Notes: generated by a model not told the origin, from the sequence alone. Positions 1-4,876 are shown, counted from the stretch's first letter. The stretch is DNA of 5,187 nucleotides from Coriobacteriales bacterium (GCA_031276475.1 JAISMZ010000296.1:1-5187); one strand, 5' to 3'. Made by a program: numbers and translations.

Positions 1-413
1 GCCGAATCCCACGGAGACGCTATCCCGCGCTTCTTCCTGAAAAGGCTCTCCAGCTCCTCTGGAGAGATTTGCTTGCACTCGTCGGCCACGCGAATATATG
101 CCTTACCGTAGGCGAAGTACGGGGCGCTCTCCCCCTCGAACTGCACCCGGATGCAGTCCTTGTAATCGATGTTGACCATCTCGACCGTCGGATATATCTG
201 CGGCTTGATATTCTCAGTGAGCGCACGGCTAACGTCGCGCAGCGTCGGACCTGACACCGTTTGCCCGACTACCACGCCATCGTTGCGGATGCCGAAGTAT
301 AGCTCGCCGCGCCCGTGCTTGTTCAGGATTGCGGCGACATCGATGACAGCATCCCTGGCTTCTGCCGTTGTCTTCTTAAATTCGAGTGTCTCGGATTCTT
401 GTCCGAATATCAT
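1..413 (-). CDS. Schlafen AlbA_2-domain protein, N-terminal part (runs off the left end)
   Basis: The minus strand reads open from an ATG at 413 to the window edge: 137 full codons with no stop, so the C-terminus is missing. The start is well supported, because a GGAGG-type ribosome site (minus strand of 421-426) lies 7 nt upstream. The protein opens with ESETLEFKK (residues 6-14) and continues with NKHGRGELYFGIRNDGVVVG (31-50). These match the E..xLEFK and G.LYFGI.D.G.V.G signatures of the AlbA_2/Schlafen putative nucleic-acid-binding domain. Family members are often 350-500 residues with a C-terminal ATPase-like or winged-helix region, so roughly a third is visible. They are commonly annotated as transcriptional regulators or RecG-like ATP-binding proteins, often in accessory DNA; the true substrate is unknown. 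A yjbQ remnant lies 37 nt upstream on the same strand, so the two are probably co-transcribed. Family call good, function unknown. Confidence 0.85.
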   Translation of the reverse strand, partial: MIFGQESETLEFKKTTAEARDAVIDVAAILNKHGRGELYFGIRNDGVVVGQTVSGPTLRDVSRALTENIKPQIYPTVEMVNIDYKDCIRVQFEGESAPYFAYGKAYIRVADECKQISPEELESLFRKKRGIASPWDS

Positions 414-450
414 CGTGTCGTCCTCCCGTGCGTTAATCGTATCATGTCTC

Positions 451-588
451 TCACTTACCGATAATATTCACCAGCACCCGCTTGTCGCGCCTGCCGTCTG
501 GCTCGCCGTAAAAGATCTGCTCCCAGATGCCAAAGCCGAGCCTGCCGTATGTGGTGTTAAAGCGCAGTTCTTTTCGGTATGGCTTCAT
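451..588 (-). pseudogene. yjbQ: Internally deleted YjbQ/UPF0047 remnant, 45 codons
   Basis: The minus strand encodes 45 residues from ATG at 588 to TGA at 451-453. Residues 1-12 (MKPYRKELRFNT) match the extreme N-terminus of the YjbQ/UPF0047 family (Thermotoga-type proteins start MKSYRKELWFHT, from memory). Residues 13-45, which include GIWEQIFYGEPDGRRDKRVL, match the family's extreme C-terminus (GPWEQVFYGEFDG..KRVLVKIIGE). A normal member is about 138 residues. Roughly 93 middle residues, including the HITASVFIND and KHNDTGEDN-like segments with the presumed active site, are absent while the frame is kept. Changes at usually constant positions (LWF to LRF, GEFDG to GEPDG, VKIIGE to VNIIGK) fit relaxed selection. 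No clear ribosome site is seen. It is almost certainly non-functional as a YjbQ enzyme, though a short peptide could still be made. The family's biochemical role (thiamine-phosphate-synthase-like activity) is itself uncertain. Confidence 0.8.
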
Positions 589-618
589 CACACTATACTC
601 TATTTATCCCGTCTTCCC

Positions 619-624
619 ATTATA
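619..624 (-). promoter_or_regulatory. Consensus -10 box upstream of the yjbQ remnant and AlbA_2 gene
   Basis: The minus strand carries a perfect TATAAT (624 down to 619). The predicted transcription start is near 612, giving a leader of about 24 nt before the remnant's ATG at 588. No good -35 is found: the best hexamer at 17-nt spacing is TGTTCC. The likely reading is that this is the old yjbQ promoter, now serving the remnant and the AlbA_2 gene downstream. It is a motif match only. Confidence 0.45.
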
Positions 625-726
625 CCTGTGAAAGCTGGTGAGGAACAGTGTTTTATTTAGCCCCTCCTCGCCCCCGGCAACTGTCCAACCTGAGAATTCT
701 CTGCTCCCGAGCCATCCCGCCCAAAC

Positions 727-770
727 AAAAAAAACCATCTACCGCTACAAAACCTTGTATCAATAGATGG
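727..770 (-). terminator. Rho-independent terminator of ssrA
   Basis: Ten nt past the tmRNA 3' end, the minus strand reads CCATCTA, then an inner TACAA-GGTT-TTGTA hairpin, then TAGATGG and eight Ts. The outer 7-bp stem and inner 5-bp stem are separated by a small internal loop (TTGA/GCGG). Stem plus U8 in the ssrA direction is a classic intrinsic terminator. On the plus strand the hairpin is not followed by a T run, so it works in one direction only. Confidence 0.85.
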
Positions 771-779
771 TAAGTATTC

Positions 780-1129
780 TGGTGGAGGCGCGGAGAATCG
801 AACTCCGGTCCATACATGCGTCGCGAGTGGCATCTCCAGGCTCAGTCTGTCGATCAGTTTCGCTCAGGCCAACTCAGCAGACAAGGCTGACCGTCGCCAG
901 TCGGTTCCGTCTTTTCCTGTGCCATACCGGCTACGTGCGCAGGAGCATTTCCCTAAATGGCGTCTTCTCCGGGGCGGGAAAGTACCCGGAGTCAACGTCG
1001 CCGCTCAATCAGGCAGCGAGAGCAAGTTCACGTTTGCCAATTAAATTGACAGTACCCCTGTTTAACGTGGCGAGGAGACCACGACCTGCTTCCACTCTCA
1101 AAACATCTATGTCGAAACCAGTCGCCCCC
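780..1129 (-). ncRNA. ssrA: Transfer-messenger RNA (tmRNA)
   Basis: This is a complete one-piece tmRNA of 350 nt on the minus strand. It charges with alanine and, with SmpB, enters stalled ribosomes, tags the nascent protein for proteolysis and releases the ribosome. The 5' end GGGGGCG pairs over 7 bp, with one G-U, to CGCCUCC just before the 3' terminal ACCA. The CCA is encoded (minus strand of 780-782). The T arm CGGAG-UUCGAUU-CUCCG and the highly conserved GGUUUCGAC (minus strand of 1111-1119) are present, followed by a tag frame and a pseudoknot-rich 3' half. Ends were set from the acceptor pairing. A promoter candidate lies upstream and a strong terminator downstream. The gene is divergent from murI. 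Length and all hallmark elements are normal, so the identification is secure. Confidence 0.97.
1009..1038 (-). other. ssrA: tmRNA proteolysis-tag reading frame (GKRELALAA, stop)
   Basis: Inside ssrA, the minus strand reads GGC AAA CGT GAA CTT GCT CTC GCT GCC TGA, giving GKRELALAA. The terminal LAA is the usual ClpXP/ClpAP degron ending. The last residues are certain, but the resume codon is inferred. I place it at GGC (Gly) because the tag then matches in length and pattern the GERELVLAG tag I recall for Dehalococcoides. The frame stays open upstream (N-L-I before Gly), so a slightly longer tag beginning at Asn is possible. Confidence 0.8.
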
Positions 1130-1193
1130 GGTTTCACGCTTTCAAAGTGCAGTCTCTGCGGCATCAAAACAGCTGCCCACAAAGGAACAAGAC

Positions 1194-1222
1194 AGTTTAG
1201 CAGGCAACGGCGCGTCTGGCAA
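1194..1222 (-). promoter_or_regulatory. Probable ssrA promoter
   Basis: On the minus strand, TTGCCA (1222-1217, 5/6 match to the -35 consensus) is separated by exactly 17 nt from TAAACT (1199-1194, 4/6 match to the -10). The predicted start is near 1187, leaving a leader of about 58 nt before the mature tmRNA 5' end at 1129. RNase P would remove it, as is usual for tmRNA precursors. It is the best sigma-70-type pair I found upstream of ssrA. Confidence 0.5.
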
Positions 1223-1249
1223 TCCAGTGTGCTAAAGTGCGCCGCACGC

Positions 1250-1278
1250 ATCGTCCCGCGAGCGCTCGCCGCGACGAT
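1250..1278. repeat. Imperfect 29-bp palindrome in the murI promoter region
   Basis: Outer arms ATCGTC and GACGAT (6 bp) enclose a perfect 12-bp palindrome GCGAGCGCTCGC at 1258-1269, with an offset of one base between the halves. It covers the place where a -35 box for murI would sit and ends 2 bp before the -10 hexamer. Possible roles are an operator or a factor-binding site. No T run follows it, so it is not an obvious terminator. Confidence 0.6.
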
Positions 1279-1286
1279 GGTATAAT
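1278..1286 (+). promoter_or_regulatory. Extended -10 promoter of murI
   Basis: TGGTATAAT is a perfect extended -10 element (TGn plus TATAAT at 1281-1286). The -35 position at 17-nt spacing reads GCGAGC, which is no match, as is typical for promoters relying on the extended -10. Placing TATAAT at -12 to -7 puts +1 at 1293, the A of the murI start codon. The mRNA would therefore be leaderless, consistent with the absence of a ribosome-binding site before this ATG. Confidence 0.7.
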
Positions 1287-1292
1287 GCTGTC

Positions 1293-2228
1293 ATGCAGAT
1301 AACACCACCGCAAACCGGCCCGGAGGCGCTGTCTTCGGCCAGGTTGCCCATCGGGATATTCGATTCTGGAGTTGGCGGCTTTACCGTTGCCCGCGAGATT
1401 GTGTCGCGCCTGCCCGATGAGTCAATCATCTACTTTGGCGACACCCTGCGCTGCCCCTATGGGCCGCGCACGCTCTTTGAGGTTAAGACCTTTGCCCAGC
1501 AGATCAGCAACTGGCTGGTAAATCAACAGGTGAAGCTGATCGTCATCGCCTGCAACTCGGCGACGGCGGCCGGTCTGGAGTCCATCCAGCGGCTGTTGGA
1601 CGTGCCGGTGATCGGCGTCATCGAGCCGGGAGCCCGCGCCGCCGTGATGGCCACCCGCTCGCGCCGGGTGGGGGTCATCGGCACGGTCGCCACCATCGAG
1701 AGCGGCGCCTACACGCGCTCAATACGCGCCATCGATGCCGGCGTCACGGTCTTCTCCACAGCTACACCGCGTTTTGTGGAGATTGTCGAGCAGGGCCTGC
1801 GCCTGGACCGCAACCCCTTTGAGGACATCATGGCCCAGACCGCGGCCATCTACATCCGCCCGGCCTTTGCCGAGATCGCCCGCGATTACCTCGACCCGCT
1901 CTGCCGTTGCAAGATTGACACCCTGGTGTTAGGCTGCACTCACTATCCGCTGTTAACGCCGCTGGTGCGCAGCGTCCTCGGCCCGGATATCCAGATCATC
2001 TCCAGTGCGGAGGAGACCGCGCTCGATGTGGCTGACACGCTCGCCCGGCGTGGACAGTTGGCTCCGGCTGGCACTCCGGTGCACCATCGCTTTGCGACGA
2101 CGGCCGCAGAGCCTGGCGACTTTGTCGTTTTGGGCAGCACCATATTCCGGCGGCCGATTGAGGATCTCGCACTGGTCAGCATCGATGATCTGGAGGCTAC
2201 CATGCAACCGTTGCAGCGGCCGGCCTGA
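1293..2228 (+). CDS. murI: Glutamate racemase
   Basis: MurI interconverts L- and D-glutamate in the cytoplasm by a cofactor-independent two-cysteine mechanism, supplying D-Glu for peptidoglycan. The 311-residue protein has the family blocks in order: GIFDSGVGG (21-29, with Asp24/Ser25), YFGDTLRCPYGPR (47-59), ACNSATA (86-92, catalytic Cys87), GVIEPGA (108-114) and LGCTHYPL (213-220, catalytic Cys215). It resembles the Bacillus-type enzyme. Usual length is about 260-280, so there is a 17-residue N-terminal extension before LPIGIFDSG and a modestly longer C-terminus. An in-frame TTG at 1344 would give the conventional N-terminus but has no well-spaced ribosome site. The ATG at 1293 is chosen because the extended -10 promoter predicts transcription from that base. 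murI heads a same-strand group with rph and rdgB; rph starts 105 bp after its stop. Confidence 0.96.
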   Translation: MQITPPQTGPEALSSARLPIGIFDSGVGGFTVAREIVSRLPDESIIYFGDTLRCPYGPRTLFEVKTFAQQISNWLVNQQVKLIVIACNSATAAGLESIQRLLDVPVIGVIEPGARAAVMATRSRRVGVIGTVATIESGAYTRSIRAIDAGVTVFSTATPRFVEIVEQGLRLDRNPFEDIMAQTAAIYIRPAFAEIARDYLDPLCRCKIDTLVLGCTHYPLLTPLVRSVLGPDIQIISSAEETALDVADTLARRGQLAPAGTPVHHRFATTAAEPGDFVVLGSTIFRRPIEDLALVSIDDLEATMQPLQRPA

Positions 2229-2279
2229 GTGCCGGCGGCATCGCGGTGGATGTTCTGGATGGATCGCGAGACGCTTTTA

Positions 2280-2307
2280 CCTCGGCTTTAGCGCAGGTAG
2301 CGCGAGG
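2280..2307 (+). repeat. Hairpin in the murI-rph gap
   Basis: In the 105-bp gap, CCTCG-GCT (2280-2287) can pair with AGC-(G)-CGAGG (2299-2307), giving an 8-bp stem with one bulged G and an 11-nt loop. There is no T tract, so it is not a good terminator. It ends 12 nt before the rph ribosome site and could influence rph translation or mRNA stability. It is a single-sequence observation only. Confidence 0.35.
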
Positions 2308-2319
2308 GCTGAGAGCAGT

Positions 2320-2326
2320 AAGGAGG
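2320..2326 (+). promoter_or_regulatory. Strong ribosome-binding site of rph
   Basis: AAGGAGG lies 7 nt before the GTG at 2334 and is a near-perfect Shine-Dalgarno. It fixes the GTG start and shows that rph can be translated independently of murI, in contrast to murI itself, which lacks such a site. Confidence 0.85.
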
Positions 2327-2333
2327 AGGGACT

Positions 2334-3080
2334 GTGACAACGTCAATCGGCGGCCAGCGCTCGCACGGACGCGCTGACCTTGAGTTGCGCCCCGTGCGCT
2401 TCACGCGTGACTATCTGAAGAACAGCTTTGGTTCCTGCCTGGTGGAGTTTGGCGATACCAAGGTCCTCTGTGCGGCGAGCATCGAGGAGGGCGTGGGTGC
2501 CTGGCTGAAGGGCGGCGGCAGTGGTTGGCTGACCGCCGAGTATGCGCTTTTGCCGGCCTCGACGGGAAGCCGCAGCCGTCGCGAGGTGAATGGCCGCAGC
2601 GGGCGCACGCACGAGATCCAGCGCCTGATTGGCCGCAGCCTGCGGGCGGTCGTCGATCTTCGGTCGTTAGGCGAATATACTATTACAATAGACTGTGATG
2701 TTATCCAGGCTGACGGCGGCACGCGCACGGCGGCGATCTGCGGCGCCTGGCTGGCCTTGCACGACGCCCTGGGCACCTGGCAAAAGGCCGGCAAGGTGTC
2801 GGTCACTCCGCTCATCGGGCAGGTCGCCGCGGTCAGCGTTGGCCAGGTTGCCGGCCGGGTGCTGCTCGACCTCGACTACCACGAGGACTCCCGTGCCGAG
2901 GTGGACATGAACCTGGTGATGACCGCCGAGGAGGAGTTTGTTGAGATTCAGGGCACCGGTGAGCAAACGACCTTTGACCGTGCGCGGCTGAACGCCCTGC
3001 TCGACGCTGGCGAGAGCGGCATCAGGGAACTGCTGGCCGCCCAACGGGCCGCGCTGAAAGATGCTGGCGATGTGCGCTGA
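2334..3080 (+). CDS. rph: Ribonuclease PH
   Basis: RNase PH is a phosphate-dependent 3'-5' exoribonuclease that trims tRNA precursors and other RNA 3' ends, acting as a ring-shaped hexamer in the cytoplasm. The 248-residue product has the usual family length and starts at GTG with a strong ribosome site. Recognisable blocks are RPVRFTRDYLKN (19-30), GWLTAEYALLPAST (64-77), GRSGRTHEIQRLIGRSLRAV (87-106, with arginines for phosphate and RNA), IDCDVIQADGGTRTAAI (119-135) and LDYHEDSRAEVDMN (180-193). By family comparison, Asp179 and Asp185 are the metal/catalytic aspartates. The stop overlaps the start of rdgB by 20 nt. The murI, rph, rdgB order is conserved in several Gram-positive phyla. Codons 112-126 form an unusually A/T-ending patch in an otherwise G/C-ending gene. 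Confidence 0.97.
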   Translation: MTTSIGGQRSHGRADLELRPVRFTRDYLKNSFGSCLVEFGDTKVLCAASIEEGVGAWLKGGGSGWLTAEYALLPASTGSRSRREVNGRSGRTHEIQRLIGRSLRAVVDLRSLGEYTITIDCDVIQADGGTRTAAICGAWLALHDALGTWQKAGKVSVTPLIGQVAAVSVGQVAGRVLLDLDYHEDSRAEVDMNLVMTAEEEFVEIQGTGEQTTFDRARLNALLDAGESGIRELLAAQRAALKDAGDVR

Positions 3081-4596
3081 GGACACCTCCCGCCAAACCG
3101 TGGTGGTCGCCACCCACAACGCCCACAAGGTCGCCGAGATCCATGATATTCTAGGCGACAGCGACAGCGACTGGCAGCTGGTCAGCCTCGATGCGGCCGG
3201 CGTGCACGAGTCCGCCTTGGAGGATGCGGACAGCTTTGCCGGCAACGCGCTGCTTAAGGCCCGCTTTGCCCACCAGCGCACGGGCCTGGCCGCACTGGCC
3301 GACGACTCCGGCCTGGTGGTGGACGCGCTCGACGGCGCACCCGGCGTCTACTCCTCGCGCTATGCGGGCGAAGATGCCACCGATGAGGATAATCTGAACA
3401 AGCTCCTGGCGGCGCTGGACAACGTCCCCGAAGAGCGCCGCACGGCCCGCTTTGTCTGTGCCGTCGCCTTCATTACCGCCTCCGGCGAGGAGCATCTTGC
3501 CAGCGGCGTTTTGAACGGGCGAATCGCAACCGCTCCCAGCGGGCAGGGCGGCTTTGGCTACGACCCCGTCTTCATCCCCGAGCTGCACGCTCCCGCAGGC
3601 GACACCCGGACCTTGGCCGAGTATCGCGCTGTGGAGAAGAACGCCATCTCCCATCGTGCCCGCGCCCTCCTGTCGCTGGCCGACGAACTGGGGTTGCAGC
3701 CTGCCGCCGAGCCGCAGCCCGCCCCGGCTCCGCCACCTACCACCGAACCGCAGCACACCGCCGCCGCCCCGCCGCCCGCCCAGCCGTCGGCAGCCGCCCC
3801 GCCCCCGCAACCCACCACCAACCCCGTCCGCATCGTCGCCTTCGACTTTGACGGCACCCTGATAGACGCCTCCTCGCCGGTGCGGCTGATCTTTCGTTTG
3901 ACCCGCGAGCGCATCATGCCGGTGCTCGTCGGTATGCGCATTGGCATCTGGGGCGCGCGCTACAAGATGGGCTCGGAGCTCGACCAGTCGCTGCCACGCG
4001 GCATTATCTTCCGCTCGCTGCGGCGCGTCTCGGCCGCCGACGCCGACGCCTTGTTGCGCAGCCTCTATCGCGAGGAACTGCGGCAGTCCCTGCGCCCGCA
4101 GGCCCTGGAGGAACTCGCCCGGCACAAGCGCGACGGTGCCGAGGTGCTTATTGCCAGCGCCTCCTTTGAGCCTATCATCAGCGAGGTGGCCCGCGACCTG
4201 GGTGCTGACGGTTTTATCTCCACACAAATGGAGGTGGCGGACGGCTGCTATACGGGCAAGACCATCGGCGAGCCGCCCGAGGGCGAGCAGAAGCTGCTGC
4301 AACTCAAGCAGTATGCCGACGAGCGCTACGGCGTGGGTAACTGGGTGTTGGAGTGGGCCTATGGCGATCACTTCTCCGACATCCCGCTGTTGGAAGGCGC
4401 CACTCACGCCGTGGCCGTAGACCCCGACCGGCGTCTGGACAGGATAGCCCGTTCGCGCGGCTGGTCGATTGTCGAGTGGGAGCTCCCGGGAGGCCGGGAG
4501 GTGACGATTGGCGCAGATATCATCGCCTCTCTTCTTGGGAAAGCCCCCAAGAGGCCGGGAGGCCCCAAAACGGCAGACCGCCGCCGGAAGCGCTGA
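3061..4596 (+). CDS. rdgB: Fusion: RdgB/HAM1 NTP pyrophosphatase plus HAD-IB phosphatase
   Basis: A single 511-residue frame encodes two complete enzymes. Residues 13-212 are RdgB/HAM1, which hydrolyses ITP, dITP and XTP to the monophosphate and pyrophosphate, keeping aberrant purines out of DNA and RNA. Its motifs are ATHNAHK (17-23), DADSFAGNALLKA (55-67), ALADDSGL (78-85), GFGYDPVF (164-171) and SHRA (197-200). A Pro/Ala-rich linker (about 216-255) follows. Residues 256-475 are a HAD subfamily IB phosphatase: FDFDGTL (261-267, nucleophile Asp262 and acid Asp264), IASAS (364-368), GEQK with Lys411, and YGDHFSD (434-440). Its tail AVAVDPDRRLDRIARSRGW resembles the TIGR01490-type HAD-IB group. 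The last 18 residues are basic and probably disordered. The ATG at 3061 overlaps rph by 20 nt; Met4 (3070) is an alternative. Neither has a strong ribosome site, so coupling to rph is likely. The HAD substrate is unknown. Confidence 0.95.
   Translation: MLAMCAEDTSRQTVVVATHNAHKVAEIHDILGDSDSDWQLVSLDAAGVHESALEDADSFAGNALLKARFAHQRTGLAALADDSGLVVDALDGAPGVYSSRYAGEDATDEDNLNKLLAALDNVPEERRTARFVCAVAFITASGEEHLASGVLNGRIATAPSGQGGFGYDPVFIPELHAPAGDTRTLAEYRAVEKNAISHRARALLSLADELGLQPAAEPQPAPAPPPTTEPQHTAAAPPPAQPSAAAPPPQPTTNPVRIVAFDFDGTLIDASSPVRLIFRLTRERIMPVLVGMRIGIWGARYKMGSELDQSLPRGIIFRSLRRVSAADADALLRSLYREELRQSLRPQALEELARHKRDGAEVLIASASFEPIISEVARDLGADGFISTQMEVADGCYTGKTIGEPPEGEQKLLQLKQYADERYGVGNWVLEWAYGDHFSDIPLLEGATHAVAVDPDRRLDRIARSRGWSIVEWELPGGREVTIGADIIASLLGKAPKRPGGPKTADRRRKR
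3706..3825 (+). other. Pro/Ala-rich interdomain linker of the RdgB-HAD fusion
   Basis: Codons 216-255 encode a low-complexity stretch of Pro, Ala, Gln and Thr with repeated PAP, APPP and AAAPPP units. This is typical of a flexible, extended linker. It separates the end of RdgB (after SLADELGLQ) from the first HAD strand (VRIVAFDFDGT). The coding strand is strongly C-rich here, so the other strand has many G runs. Confidence 0.85.
4556..4575 (+). repeat. 20-bp direct repeat, copy 1 (inside the end of rdgB)
   Basis: The sequence CGGGAGGCCCCAAA followed by ACGGCA occurs here within the codons for the basic C-terminal tail. The second copy at 4626-4645 has 18 of 20 positions identical, and both differences are transitions. 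The start points are 70 bp apart. A shorter relative, CGGGAGGCC, is at 4487-4495. Confidence 0.6.
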
Positions 4597-4625
4597 GAAG
4601 GCCGACTGAGCGGCACGTGCCGCAA

Positions 4626-4645
4626 CGGGAGGCCCCAAAGCGGTA
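4626..4645 (+). repeat. 20-bp direct repeat, copy 2 (downstream of rdgB)
   Basis: CGGGAGGCCCCAAA followed by GCGGTA: the first 14 bases are identical to copy 1, and the last six differ by two transitions. This copy is intergenic. Its 3' part forms the left arm of the terminator-like hairpin at 4637-4662. Confidence 0.6.
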
Positions 4646-4662
4646 CCCAATTAACCGTTTTT
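4637..4662 (+). terminator. Weak intrinsic terminator candidate after rdgB
   Basis: AAAGCGGT (4637-4644) can pair with ACCGTTTT (4654-4661), with one G-U, around a 9-nt loop. The pairing runs into a T5 tract at 4658-4662. It lies about 40 nt past the rdgB stop, the expected place for an operon terminator. The core is only 4 GC-rich pairs plus A-U pairs, so efficiency may be low. Confidence 0.45.
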
Positions 4663-4705
4663 AGCGCACGAATGTCAACAGCTTGGCAAATCGTCGTAAA
4701 AACGG
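4655..4705. repeat. 9-bp perfect inverted repeat in the rdgB downstream gap
   Basis: CCGTTTTTA (4655-4663) and TAAAAACGG (4697-4705) are exact reverse complements separated by 33 nt. The left arm is shared with the terminator-like hairpin just upstream, so the two pairings are mutually exclusive in RNA. The remainder of the 280-bp gap (4597-4876) shows no convincing gene. TATCAT (4739-4744) and TATGAT (4815-4820) are -10-like hexamers without a partner -35. Confidence 0.5.
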
Positions 4706-4876
4706 CCACTTCTGGCACCACGATGCGCGAACAAGCGCTATCATAGAGGCGGGCACTGGATGGCGGCCACCGATCGCACGGACGGCGAAGAGCAGAGGGC
4801 ATGACGCAGTCGCGTATGATCGACGTGTCCAAAACCGGTGTTCAGAAAAAACAGCGTATTCGGAGAGCAGGCAGAT

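Noticed and set aside
601..620. A tiny minus-strand frame, MGRRDK then stop, beginning within the TATAAT region, echoing GRRDK in the yjbQ remnant
   Set aside because: The similarity is five residues with different codons. The ATG overlaps the predicted -10, so it would not lie on the transcript. I take it as coincidence rather than a second yjbQ fragment.
169..660. A 163-codon plus-strand open frame across the left edge
   Set aside because: It is antisense to the AlbA_2 gene and the yjbQ remnant, both supported by family motifs on the minus strand. The plus-strand translation shows no known motif.
767..1285. A 172-codon plus-strand frame and an 80-codon minus-strand frame over 1009-1251
   Set aside because: The plus-strand frame is antisense to the tmRNA. 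The minus-strand frame ends in the tmRNA tag itself, so it only reads through the RNA gene.
2246..2333. A possible small gene between murI and rph (Bacillus has gerM in this position)
   Set aside because: The 105-bp gap holds only a 13-codon frame without a clear ribosome site, and nothing resembling GerM.
4534..4551. Hairpin CTTGGG-loop-CCCAAG near the end of rdgB as a terminator
   Set aside because: It is a good 6-9 bp stem, but it lies inside the coding region about 45 nt before the stop and has no T tract.
3151..4650. A 499-codon open frame on the minus strand opposite rdgB-HAD
   Set aside because: It is antisense to a gene with clear catalytic motifs, and its translation is Gly/Ala/Arg/Gln-rich without any recognisable domain. 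Long antisense frames are expected opposite GC-rich genes with G/C-ending codons.
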